From positions 1-64,000 of the forward strand of contig DAOUBW010000038.1 in the NCBI GenBank assembly GCA_034432555.1: 64,000 nt of DNA, in the 5' to 3' direction. The DNA comes from CP2-2F sp034432555 (GTDB taxonomy: Bacteria; Chloroflexota; Anaerolineae; Aggregatilineales; UBA2796). Shown here one piece after another: positions 52,441-60,627 of this stretch (positions are counted from its first letter, which is position 1; every line of letters starts with the position of its first letter). The notes under the pieces are model-generated. The model was not told the DNA's origin and did no database searches. It saw nothing but the letters and a program-made list of their open reading frames with translations. The position numbers and the translations under genes were made by a program.

Positions 52441-53496
52441 ATGACCGCCCTTTCCCGTAAGCACAACCCTGTGTTCTGGCAGGAAATCACCCATCAGCGC
52501 CGCAGCGCGCCACGCAGCACCCGTATTGGCAAAGTGCTGGCACCCCTTATTTTGCTCGTCATCCTGATTGGCGTGCCGCTCAGCCTGAGCGACCCACAAA
52601 TTGCGTTTCGTCACAGCCGTGAGTTCGCCCTTGTTTCGATCTGGGTCATTCACGCCATTGTCGCCGTGCGGTGCATCATTGCTGGTGCCAATACCGTCAG
52701 CCGTGAGCATGTCTCGCAGACGTGGGACTCGCTTGTGCTAACCGGTATGAGTGCGCGCCAAATTCTGTTTGGCAAATGGTTTGCTGCGCTGCGTCGTGCC
52801 GCGCCGTGGATTGTGGCACTGGGGACGGTGCGCTTGGCAATGCTCCCTGTGCTGATGATCGCCATGTTGCACCGCTACGCCTATTTCTCCTATCGGCGCT
52901 ATAACTACAGCTACACTTACGACGAGCCAGTGCTGCCAACGGTCGAGTGGCTGCCATGGGCAACCTTTGCCGCCGTCGGGCTAACCGTCCTGATCACGCT
53001 GGTAGAGGCTGCCTGCTGCACATTGCTTGGCATTTTTGCCAGCACCACCTTTCGGCGTGGCGCGCTGGCAGCTGCAACCGCCATTGCGGTGCGCTTTGCG
53101 CCTGTGGTGATTTTTGCTGCCTTCACCCGCTACGAGCTGGGCGGCGCTTCTTACCGTTGGTATCGCTATTCGCCCTTTGCCTTTGCCGATGGTGGCACTT
53201 CACCGCTTTACCTCTTAGTGCTGCCGCTCACCAACTGGACGCGCGGTAGGCACCTAGATGCGCTTGGCACCTACAGCGGCGTGCTGCTGATGTTAGTAGC
53301 TGCCTCTGTGATCGCTTTTTTCATCACGTTGTGGATGATGCGCGCCAGCGGCGCACTTTCAGCCCGTCAGGCGGCGGCGCAAACAAGCAGCACGGGCAGC
53401 TCAGGGGCGCTGGAACGTGATCTCGTGCGCCCGAATCCAGCCCGAAAGTGGCGCGCCTACCGCCCGCACAAGGTAGAACTCACCGAGAATGCCTGA
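52441..53496 (+). CDS. Polytopic membrane protein, ABC-2 permease-like
   Basis: A 351-residue protein with about six or seven membrane segments. SREHVSQTWDSLVLTGMSARQILFGKWFA resembles the start of ABC-2 type permeases, where a short amphipathic helix follows the first membrane span. No ABC ATPase gene is next to it, so the assignment is tentative. The frame opens at 52237 and ATG 52420 is possible; I chose ATG 52441 because AAAAGGA is spaced ten bases from it. Its last 32 codons overlap the convergent lipoprotein gene by 96 bases. The C-terminal tail is Ser/Thr/Gly-rich and basic. Confidence 0.7.
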   Translation: MTALSRKHNPVFWQEITHQRRSAPRSTRIGKVLAPLILLVILIGVPLSLSDPQIAFRHSREFALVSIWVIHAIVAVRCIIAGANTVSREHVSQTWDSLVLTGMSARQILFGKWFAALRRAAPWIVALGTVRLAMLPVLMIAMLHRYAYFSYRRYNYSYTYDEPVLPTVEWLPWATFAAVGLTVLITLVEAACCTLLGIFASTTFRRGALAAATAIAVRFAPVVIFAAFTRYELGGASYRWYRYSPFAFADGGTSPLYLLVLPLTNWTRGRHLDALGTYSGVLLMLVAASVIAFFITLWMMRASGALSARQAAAQTSSTGSSGALERDLVRPNPARKWRAYRPHKVELTENA

Positions 53497-53742
53497 GTCG
53501 ACATATCCTTCTGTCGGTCCGAACAGCACCGCCAACTCAGTGTTTGGCGGTGCAACACCATTCAGCACGCCAAAAATCACATCCGGCTGCGACCAAAAGT
53601 AGCCGTTGCGGATCGTCCATGCCTGCAAAGGTACATCCGGCGGTGCATCGGTTGGTGTGGGCGGCGCAAAGAGCGCAGACGGCACAAGATCGCAGGCTGC
53701 CAAGAGCAGCAACGCTAAAAGGGAACTTAAAAATCGGCGCAT
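53401..53742 (-). CDS. Small lipoprotein with SH3-like domain
   Basis: A 113-residue lipoprotein. Basic MRRF and a hydrophobic stretch lead to a lipobox LLAAC with Cys at 17, giving a lipid-anchored, extracytoplasmic protein. Residues about 40-110 look like a short beta-barrel SH3b-like domain (GVAPPNTELAVLFGPTEGY, SGWIRAHEI). The gene overlaps the 3' end of the permease-like gene on the opposite strand by 96 bases. AAAGGTC precedes the ATG. Function unknown; SH3b domains often bind cell wall or peptides. Confidence 0.72.
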   Translation of the reverse strand: MRRFLSSLLALLLLAACDLVPSALFAPPTPTDAPPDVPLQAWTIRNGYFWSQPDVIFGVLNGVAPPNTELAVLFGPTEGYVDSGILGEFYLVRAVGAPLSGWIRAHEITFQRP

Positions 53743-53810
53743 GGCAGACCTTTCTTGCTAAGGCGTGCTAGAATAACCTTAATGGTCTTTCCTTGCGATT
53801 AATTAACCTG

Positions 53811-54854
53811 ATGATACAGTTTCGCCGCCTGATTATAGCTTGCTGCCTTTTTTTCGGCGTGCTGGTCAGCCTGCCAGCACATGCCGCGCCGGACTCATCG
53901 CGCTACGATGTCTTTTTACGTGGGCAAACAGTTATCTTTGCTGATGCGCGCACCGCGCTTGGCACAACCGTTAACGCGAACGGCGATTGGCATACCCTGA
54001 TCGGCGGCGGTGTGCTGTTCCGCGCTGCCGATACACAGGCGGCGCTGGTTGCCCTGCCCAGTGGCGATGTTGCCCTGCACCCCTACATTCCACGCCAAAT
54101 GGAGGCAACAATCACCCATTGGGTCGCTTCTGCCAATGGGCAGTGGCTGGCGTGGGCGTTCACCACACGGAGCGAACGCGGCACGGTCAGTGATTTGTTC
54201 GTGGTAGAAGGGCTGATCGGTGAAAACACGATGGTGTTACACACCACCTCCACGCTCGGACTAGGTGTTTTGCCGCTCGCCATTAGCGATGACGGTGCCT
54301 ATGTGTTCTACACACGCCGCACCGATCTATTTGAGGGATTGCCGCCCGCCCTTGAACTGCCCATTGAAGGCGTTTTTCGCCTGCACACTGCCACGCTGGA
54401 GGCAACGGCGCTGCCCGACTCGCCCGATTGCCCATGCGTGACGGCATTCTCGCCCGATGCGCGCCGTGTGCTGCGCCTTGCCACAACAACCGACGGCATG
54501 GCGCTCAGCCTGCTTGAGGTGAACAGCGGCGTTCAGCAAGGCATTGCCGTGCTGCGCGGCTATGAGCGCGCCAGCTACCCAATCTTTGCTGCAGACGGCA
54601 AGAAGGCGCTCTTTAGCCTGAGCCGCAGCAGCGGACGGACGCGCTTTGCGCTTGCCCTTGCCGATTTCACCACCCGCGAAGCACGCCTGCTCACCGAGAG
54701 TCTGCCTGAGGCACTGCGCGCCGTGGCGCTGACTGCGCGTGCGGATACCGCCTTGCTGACCAGCTTAACGGCGGCTGGCACCTTCAAGCTAATTTTGGCA
54801 GATGGTACTTTGGCACGCGTCTCTGCCGATGGCTACCTCGGCACGCTGCCATGA
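53811..54854 (+). CDS. Exported TolB/PD40-like protein
   Basis: A 347-residue protein. The signal peptide MIQFRRLIIACCLFFGVLVS ends near LPAHAA. The mature part has PD40/TolB-like repeats (SANGQWLAWAFTTRS, ISDDGAYVFYTRRTD, FSPDARRVLRLATTT, FAADGKKALFSL), suggesting a beta-propeller. TTG 53793 is also possible, but ATG 53811 gives the better signal peptide and lies at a realistic distance from the TAGAAT -10 box near 53769. It overlaps the next gene by ATGA, so it is translated together with the molybdenum oxidoreductase and may be its partner at the cell surface. Confidence 0.75.
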   Translation: MIQFRRLIIACCLFFGVLVSLPAHAAPDSSRYDVFLRGQTVIFADARTALGTTVNANGDWHTLIGGGVLFRAADTQAALVALPSGDVALHPYIPRQMEATITHWVASANGQWLAWAFTTRSERGTVSDLFVVEGLIGENTMVLHTTSTLGLGVLPLAISDDGAYVFYTRRTDLFEGLPPALELPIEGVFRLHTATLEATALPDSPDCPCVTAFSPDARRVLRLATTTDGMALSLLEVNSGVQQGIAVLRGYERASYPIFAADGKKALFSLSRSSGRTRFALALADFTTREARLLTESLPEALRAVALTARADTALLTSLTAAGTFKLILADGTLARVSADGYLGTLP

Positions 54855-55933
54855 GCCAGCCGCCGCGTTGGTCGCGCCGCCGCTTCCTGATGACTGCACT
54901 TTTGGCAGCCGCCTGCCGCCCTGAGCGCAGCGCACCGACGCTCTATCAGCGCGGCATGGCGCAGTTGCCGACTGAAACGCCCAATCTGGTAGCCGCGCTT
55001 GCCGCCACGCTGCCGCCACTGCCGATCCAAGTGCCGATCACGCCCTTGAACCGCCTCTATGAGAAGTCTTTCCGTGGCACACCTGACCTTAGCAACGCCG
55101 CCGAATGGTCGCTGACGTTGGATGGCTTGGTCAACAACCCGTTACAGATCAGCCTTACCGAACTACACGCCATGCCGCAGCAGAGCGCCCTACGAACGCT
55201 CCAATGCATCAGTAATCCAGTGGGCGGCGGCTTGATCGGCACTTGGGATTGGCAAGGCGTGCCGTTAGCGCCGCTTTTGGCGCGTGCCGCTGTGCTGCCG
55301 AGCGCACGCTACGCGCTCTTTGAGGCAGCCGATGGTTACACAACTTCTGTGGCGCTCGAATGGTTAACTCAGCCTGATGTGCTGCTGATCACAGGCGCGC
55401 ACGGCGAAGCACTGCCGCCGCGGCATGGTTTTCCGCTGCGAATTTTGATTCCGGGCTTGTATGGACAGAAACAGCCGAAGTGGATCACACGCATTACCTT
55501 TGCCGCCGAAGATCGGCTTGGCTATTGGGAAGGTTCGGGCAGGGAATGGTCAAATTTGGCAGCTGTTAAGACCAATAGCGCCTTTCGGCAGCCCGCCGCG
55601 AATGTGCTGCCCTTTGCGGCACCAATCTACCTAGAGGGCTATGCTTTTGGTGGTGGGCGTGCCATCAAGCGGGTGGCGATCAGTGCTGTGCGTGCCGAAG
55701 GGCAGCCACTGCTTTGGCAGCCCGCCACGCTGATCACGCCGCCCAGTCCGTTGGCGTGGACGTGGTGGTATTTCTTATGGACACCGCCGCAAGTGGGCTT
55801 GTATCGGTTGGCGGTGCGTGCGGCGGATGAAAGTGGCTTCACGCAAGCGATCTTTCCCAACAGCCTGATCGGGGCTGCCTTTCCAGATGGCACGGATGCC
55901 ATTCATGCCCTGAGTGTGCGCCTGCGCGCCTAG
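54851..55933 (+). CDS. Tat-exported lipid-anchored molybdopterin oxidoreductase
   Basis: A 360-residue protein of the sulfite-oxidase fold (Oxidored_molyb). The N-terminus SRRRFLMTALLAAAC has both a twin-arginine motif and a lipobox with Cys at 22, predicting folded export and lipid anchoring. The molybdenum-ligating Cys is C119 in RTLQCISNPVGG. GTWDWQGVPLAPLLARA and AHGEALPPRHGFPLRILIPG are typical. It may oxidise sulfite or reduce a sulfoxide; the donor is not shown. A C-terminal domain resembles the Mo-co_dimer type. The start overlaps the preceding gene by ATGA. Confidence 0.9.
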   Translation: MSQPPRWSRRRFLMTALLAAACRPERSAPTLYQRGMAQLPTETPNLVAALAATLPPLPIQVPITPLNRLYEKSFRGTPDLSNAAEWSLTLDGLVNNPLQISLTELHAMPQQSALRTLQCISNPVGGGLIGTWDWQGVPLAPLLARAAVLPSARYALFEAADGYTTSVALEWLTQPDVLLITGAHGEALPPRHGFPLRILIPGLYGQKQPKWITRITFAAEDRLGYWEGSGREWSNLAAVKTNSAFRQPAANVLPFAAPIYLEGYAFGGGRAIKRVAISAVRAEGQPLLWQPATLITPPSPLAWTWWYFLWTPPQVGLYRLAVRAADESGFTQAIFPNSLIGAAFPDGTDAIHALSVRLRA

Positions 55934-55999
55934 CGTCCTACCCGCCGCCGCGCTAGAATCACACACTATAAACCGCCCTTCCACATAGGACACAACAGC

Positions 56000-57148
56000 A
56001 TGGCAGCGCGCAATCTGCTTTTCATCACCACCTATACAGGCATTGGCGGCGGCGAGTCGCTGACGCTGAACTTAATGAACGCGCTGGATCGGGCGCGCTT
56101 TACGCCGCACTTGCTCACGCCGCAGACGGGTAAATTCCCAGAGGCAGCTGCCAAATTAGGCGTTCAGGTGGCGCATTTGCCCTTCCGCGGCACCAGCACC
56201 TTTTTCGTGCCAAGCCTGTGGGCAAGGCTGCCCATCGTGGCGAAACTGCGCGCACACCTTGCCCATAATGCGATCAACGCCGTGATCAGCGATTATCACA
56301 GCCTGCCGTTCATTGTGCCAGCCGCACGCCGCTTAAACATTCCCGTGATCTGGAATGCGATGGGCTGGTGGTTTCCCATCCATGCATGGCAGCGGCACTT
56401 TTTTCAGGAGCAGGTCAGCCGCATTGTGGCGATTAGCAGCGCTGTGAAGGAAAAGCTGCTTGGCACACCGCCCAAACTGCCACCTGATCGCATCAGCGTG
56501 CAAATTCCCGGTGTAGATGTCGCGCAGCACTATCCGAACGCGGTGAGTGGTGCGGCGGTACGCGCTCATATGGCAATCAGCGCTGAAACGCCGCTGGTCG
56601 CCCTGATCGCACGCTTTCAGGATGTGAAAGGGCATGATTATTTCCTTGACGCAGCGCACCTTATCCGCCGTGCCGTGCCGAACGTCCGCTTTGCTGTGGC
56701 AGGCGAGAACGTCTTTGGTGTCTCGAAAGATGAGGCGTATAAACAGCGCATTTTGGCGCGGGTGAACCAAGATGACGCGCTGCGTGAGGCAGTTACCTTT
56801 CTAGGCTTCTGGGGCGACTCGCGGGAGGTGATCGCTGCGGCGGATGTGATGCTGTGCAGTTCGTGGTTCGAGTCGCTGAGCATGGTTGCTCTTGAAAGTA
56901 TGGCGATGGCGCGCCCGATAGTCAGCACACGAGTTGGTGGACCTGCGGAGACAATCCGCGATGGCGAGACGGGCTATCTGGTGCCGCCACGCGATGCAGC
57001 CGCCCTTGCTGAACGCGCTATCGCTCTGCTGAACAACGCTACGCTGCGGCAAGCGATGGGCGAACACGGCGCGGCGCATGTGCGCGAACATTTCAGCGCG
57101 GCGCGCTACGCGGCGGCAATCTCTGATCTGGTCGAGGCGATGGGGTGA
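56000..57148 (+). CDS. GT4 family glycosyltransferase
   Basis: A 382-residue retaining GT-B glycosyltransferase. The acceptor half starts LFITTYTGIGGGESLTLNLMNAL. The donor half contains VQIPGVDVAQHYP, LVALIARFQDVKGHDYFLDAA, and the E-x7-E motif in SWFESLSMVALESMAMARPIV. The target is probably a surface glycan or glycolipid; the sugar is unknown. A TAGAAT box (55954) and TATAAA (55967) lie upstream, without a good -35. It is followed by a strong hairpin shared with the convergent YceI gene. Confidence 0.92.
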   Translation: MAARNLLFITTYTGIGGGESLTLNLMNALDRARFTPHLLTPQTGKFPEAAAKLGVQVAHLPFRGTSTFFVPSLWARLPIVAKLRAHLAHNAINAVISDYHSLPFIVPAARRLNIPVIWNAMGWWFPIHAWQRHFFQEQVSRIVAISSAVKEKLLGTPPKLPPDRISVQIPGVDVAQHYPNAVSGAAVRAHMAISAETPLVALIARFQDVKGHDYFLDAAHLIRRAVPNVRFAVAGENVFGVSKDEAYKQRILARVNQDDALREAVTFLGFWGDSREVIAAADVMLCSSWFESLSMVALESMAMARPIVSTRVGGPAETIRDGETGYLVPPRDAAALAERAIALLNNATLRQAMGEHGAAHVREHFSAARYAAAISDLVEAMG

Positions 57149-57170
57149 GGAAAGATTGTTCTCGTATGGG

Positions 57171-57210
57171 AAAACTGACCACTACCACATTTTCTATGTG
57201 ATAGTGGTCA
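57171..57210 (-). terminator. Terminator of YceI gene
   Basis: TGACCACTACCACAT (57176-57190) pairs with ATGTGATAGTGGTCA (57196-57210) with one mismatch. On the minus strand the hairpin is followed by GTTTTCCC. It may also stop the plus-strand glycosyltransferase transcript. Confidence 0.75.
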
Positions 57211-57220
57211 GATGGTCTCC

Positions 57221-57766
57221 TTAAGCGTTGAGGATTGCCTGCACGTCCAGTTCGATGGTCACTTCTTTACCAACCAGCAAGCCGCCCGCTTCCAGCGCCA
57301 CATTCCACGTCAAGCCCCAATCCTCACGGTTGATCTTGGTGCTGGCAAAGAAACCGGCGCGTGTCGAGCCATCCATGCCCTTGCCCTGACCCAAGAACTC
57401 TGCCTTCAGCACAACGCTGCGCGTGGTGCCGCGGATGGTCAGATCGCCTGTGATTTCTGCGGTATTCTCACCCGTCGGCTTGACTGCTGTGCTTTTGAAG
57501 GTGATGGTTGGATGGTTGGCAACATCGAAAAAATCGCCGCTGCGCAGGTGATTGTCACGGTCAGCCATGCCCGTGTTCACACTCGCTGCATCTAGGGTAG
57601 CTTCCACGGAAGCGGCGGCAGGGTTGGCGGGATCGTAAATAATCGTGCCGCTGGTGATAGCAAAGCTGCCGCGCACGGTGGTGATCATCATGTGGCGCAC
57701 CGAAAAAGACGCGCCGCTGTGGGCAAGGTCAAGCTGCCAAACTTTAGTTGCAGTTGCAGTAGACAT
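57221..57766 (-). CDS. YceI-like lipocalin-fold protein
   Basis: A 181-residue YceI family protein. It has WQLDLAHSGASFSVRHMMITTVRGSF, IIYDPANPAAASVEATLDAASVNT, DNHLRSGDFFDVANHPTITF and ITGDLTIRGTTRSV, all canonical. YceI forms a beta-barrel that binds isoprenoid or amide lipids in structurally known members. No signal peptide is seen, so it is cytosolic. GAGGATT is the ribosome site. The upstream region carries two mirrored operator-like palindromes, suggesting repression by a TetR- or MarR-type regulator encoded elsewhere. Confidence 0.93.
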   Translation of the reverse strand: MSTATATKVWQLDLAHSGASFSVRHMMITTVRGSFAITSGTIIYDPANPAAASVEATLDAASVNTGMADRDNHLRSGDFFDVANHPTITFKSTAVKPTGENTAEITGDLTIRGTTRSVVLKAEFLGQGKGMDGSTRAGFFASTKINREDWGLTWNVALEAGGLLVGKEVTIELDVQAILNA

Positions 57767-57804
57767 ATCGGAATCCTCTTACTCTCATTTGCTCATCATA
57801 GAAG

Positions 57805-57825
57805 CGGACGCAAGTCCGTTTATCA
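57805..57825. promoter_or_regulatory. Operator-like site 1 upstream of YceI
   Basis: CGGAC-gcaa-GTCCG (57805-57818) continues into TTTATCA. It overlaps the promoter region of the YceI gene; the minus-strand TATGAT at 57796-57801 is the likely -10. Confidence 0.6.
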
Positions 57826-57873
57826 CATAAACAAAGATAGCACAACCGACCGCGTTCTTTCCTTAGAGGCTGA

Positions 57874-57897
57874 TGATAAACGGACTATAGTCCGTTT
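57874..57897. promoter_or_regulatory. Operator-like site 2, perfect 20-bp palindrome
   Basis: AAACGGACTATAGTCCGTTT (57878-57897) is perfectly palindromic. With flanking TGAT it repeats, in inverse orientation, the 12 bases GTCCGTTTATCA of site 1. Confidence 0.65.
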
Positions 57898-57901
57898 GGA
57901 G

Positions 57902-57943
57902 ATAAAAGTGTGCCGCCTTGCAGGATCCTTTGCAAGGCGGCAC
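57902..57943 (-). terminator. Terminator after DsbA-cyclophilin gene
   Basis: GTGCCGCCTTGCA (57910-57922) and TGCAAGGCGGCAC (57931-57943) form a perfect 13-bp stem with an 8-base loop. On the minus strand ACTTTTATC follows. Confidence 0.8.
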
Positions 57944-57966
57944 ATAGGGAGTAGAATGCGTTTTGC

Positions 57967-60525
57967 CTAGCGTGCGCCCAAATCCACAATCCGCACCGAG
58001 AGCAGCTTGTCGCCCGCTGTCGTCGCTGTACTCGGATCGCGTGCTGTGATCTGCGTCACAAACTCCATGCCTTCCACCACCTGCCCAAAGATGGTGTAGC
58101 CGAGATTTTGCGCGCTGGGATCGAGACCGGGCAGCGGTTCGTAGGTGATGAAGAACTGGCTGCTGGCAGAGTTTGGATCGCTGGCGCGTGCCATGCCCAA
58201 CACACCGACGCGATCATACTTCACCGACGGATTGACCTCTAGCGGCAAGTTATAGCCTGCGCCACCGCTGCCCGTGCCTGTTGGATCGCCACCCTGTGCC
58301 ACAAAGCCGGGAATGACGCGGTGAAAGGTGGTGCCATCATAAAAGCCTTGCCGCGCCAAGAACACGAAAGCATTGACGTGCTGTGGTGCAATCTGTGGAT
58401 AGAGCTGAATGACGATCCGTCCCTTTTCAGTAGTCAGGATGGCGCAGTAAGTGTTCTTGGGATCAATGACCTGCTCAGGCGCGCTGAACTGCTTGCCCAT
58501 CGCATCGGTTGGTGTGCTATCGCCTTCAGGGTCGGCAACACCAACACAAGCGCCTTGCCCAAGCGCAGAGGGTGAGAACCCTTCAAGCGTTGGCGCGGGC
58601 GTTGCAGTGAAGGCAGGTGTTGGCGTAGCGTTGAGGCGCGCCTCTACTGCGCTGACGCTCAGTGCTGCATCCAGCACGAGCGTTTGGGTGAAGCGCTCAA
58701 AGATGGTGTCCATCTGCTGCCGCTGATTCGGCATACTGACCGCTTGAATGAGCAGGACATAGCCAGGCGCAACATCCAGCAGCCACACCTTGCGTTCAAG
58801 GTCAACATAGCCGCCATTAACGCGATCTGGCACGGATTGATACTGCACAACGCCCGCGCCTTTCAGTGCATTGGCGGCGACCGGCGCAATGGTCACGTTT
58901 GGCTCACGACCAAAAACGGCGTTCATAAGGGCGAGCGCGTCGGCGTCCGCACCAACATCTGGCACACCCAGCGAGCCGACCAACCGAACACTCAGGCTGA
59001 TGTTGTTGTTAGAAGGATCATCAGGTGAGAGCAGGTTATAGGCAACTGCGCTGGCGCTGGCGTTTGGCTCCACGCGCCATGTTTGCGGTGCGTCAAAGCC
59101 AATGGTGCCGTCAGGGCTGCGGAACGGCGTGAACTGCAAGGCTGTCGCTGTGGCACGCCCAATCGCATCTGCCGTGGCGTTAAAAGTTGGTGTGAAGGTT
59201 GGTGTTGGGTTGAAAACGCGGTCAAGGGCAAGCAGCGTGCCTTCGCGTTCCACCTCTAGCGTCTTAGTTGCCTGCTCAAAGACCTTCTGTGTATTTTCCC
59301 AAGCACTGCTTGGGCTAACGCCCTGAATGATGATCAGGGTGACAGGGTTCAGCGCCAAAATCCAAATATCACGCTCGACGCTGATCTGTTGGCCGGTCTG
59401 CTGGTTCACATCGCGCTGAGTCTGGCGAATGCCCACCCCGCGGTACTCATTATTGCGCCCGGCGGCAACTTCTCGGATTTGCGCGCCCTCTTGTTGGGCA
59501 AAGACCAACTGAGCCAATTCTTCTGGCGTGGTAGCAGGGGCAAGGTCGGGAATGCCTAAATCTTTGGTGGGCGTGATCAGCACACCGACGCCAAGCGATT
59601 CGTCGTCAGCAGGTGTGAAGATGTAAGAGATTGGACTGAAGGACTGCTGATTGACCTGTGCCAGCCAGCCGCGCGGATATTCAAGCGCCAACAAGCCATC
59701 GTTGCTACGCCACAGCTCAAAGGTCAGGTTGGCGAAGGGATCAACTTTGGTTGGCACGGCTGTTGGCGTAATTTGGGCGAAGGCGGTGCCTGTGGCTTGG
59801 AGTGCCGCCGCCAATTCGCCGCTGGTGGCGCGCTCAACCAGCTTATCCACCTCTTCAAACGGCACGCTGCTGGTATAGCGTTCGCCATCTGCCCGTGTGA
59901 ACCATTCAAGGCTGCGCCCATCATTGGCAGACCACATCAGGGTTGGCGTAAACTGAATCTGCGTTTGGTCGGCAAAGCGCGTCGCGCTGAGGATAATCTC
60001 GGTTGTCTCGCCAGACTCCACGCACGCCATCAGCGTGTCTGCATCTAGGGCAAGGCTTTCGGCGGTGGCGCGCAGGGTGGTCGGGCTAAAGCTCTGTGCG
60101 CCTTGCGCGGTGTGCTGATCAAAGAGGGCATCGTGCATTTCCCAAAAGGCGTTTTGCTTATTAGCACACAAGGCAGCCTGCGCCGCAAGGTGTGAGGGAT
60201 CATCGCCCAAGCCAAAGACCATTGGCAAGAACATGAAGCGCGCCTTGCCTGTTCGCACATGCGCCTCGATAATTTGCTTCACAGTAGGATGGTAAAGCGC
60301 ACAGCCGGGGCACGAAAAGTTAGAAAATTCTGCAATGATCAGCCCTGCATCAGGGTTGCCCAGCACCGGAAAGCCGGCAACAGTGGTCACTTGGGTCAGA
60401 TCGCTGTAAGGGCGCTGTGCAGAGGGTGTGGGTGTGGGATCGCCTTGCGCGAAGGTGGGTACCGCCAAACCGATTAAGCCAATCACCGCCGCTGCTGCCA
60501 GCGCCAGAGCCATAAAACGCCGCAT
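57967..60525 (-). CDS. Secreted DsbA-like thioredoxin fused to cyclophilin peptidyl-prolyl isomerase
   Basis: An 852-residue exported protein. A signal peptide covers residues 1 to about 27 (ending PTFAQ). Residues about 40-235 are a DsbA-like thioredoxin domain with a CPGC motif at 72-75. The middle (about 260-650) has two PsbP/DUF1795-like repeats joined by Pro/Thr linkers. The last 160 residues are a cyclophilin (VNAFVFLARQGFYDGTTFHRVIPGF, FVAQGGDPTGTGSGG, SQFFITYEP), a proline isomerase. This joins disulfide exchange and proline isomerisation in one secreted chain. The frame extends to 60591, but ATG 60525 with AAAGGC upstream gives the proper signal peptide. Confidence 0.9.
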   Translation of the reverse strand: MRRFMALALAAAAVIGLIGLAVPTFAQGDPTPTPSAQRPYSDLTQVTTVAGFPVLGNPDAGLIIAEFSNFSCPGCALYHPTVKQIIEAHVRTGKARFMFLPMVFGLGDDPSHLAAQAALCANKQNAFWEMHDALFDQHTAQGAQSFSPTTLRATAESLALDADTLMACVESGETTEIILSATRFADQTQIQFTPTLMWSANDGRSLEWFTRADGERYTSSVPFEEVDKLVERATSGELAAALQATGTAFAQITPTAVPTKVDPFANLTFELWRSNDGLLALEYPRGWLAQVNQQSFSPISYIFTPADDESLGVGVLITPTKDLGIPDLAPATTPEELAQLVFAQQEGAQIREVAAGRNNEYRGVGIRQTQRDVNQQTGQQISVERDIWILALNPVTLIIIQGVSPSSAWENTQKVFEQATKTLEVEREGTLLALDRVFNPTPTFTPTFNATADAIGRATATALQFTPFRSPDGTIGFDAPQTWRVEPNASASAVAYNLLSPDDPSNNNISLSVRLVGSLGVPDVGADADALALMNAVFGREPNVTIAPVAANALKGAGVVQYQSVPDRVNGGYVDLERKVWLLDVAPGYVLLIQAVSMPNQRQQMDTIFERFTQTLVLDAALSVSAVEARLNATPTPAFTATPAPTLEGFSPSALGQGACVGVADPEGDSTPTDAMGKQFSAPEQVIDPKNTYCAILTTEKGRIVIQLYPQIAPQHVNAFVFLARQGFYDGTTFHRVIPGFVAQGGDPTGTGSGGAGYNLPLEVNPSVKYDRVGVLGMARASDPNSASSQFFITYEPLPGLDPSAQNLGYTIFGQVVEGMEFVTQITARDPSTATTAGDKLLSVRIVDLGAR

Positions 60526-60627
60526 AGAAATGCCTTTCTGAGGTAGAGACAATGGCAGGCTATTGTGGCAAACTCTTAGGCAGTTTGCCACTTTTGTTAG
60601 CCATTTCTCAGCTAGCCAGTTATGCAG

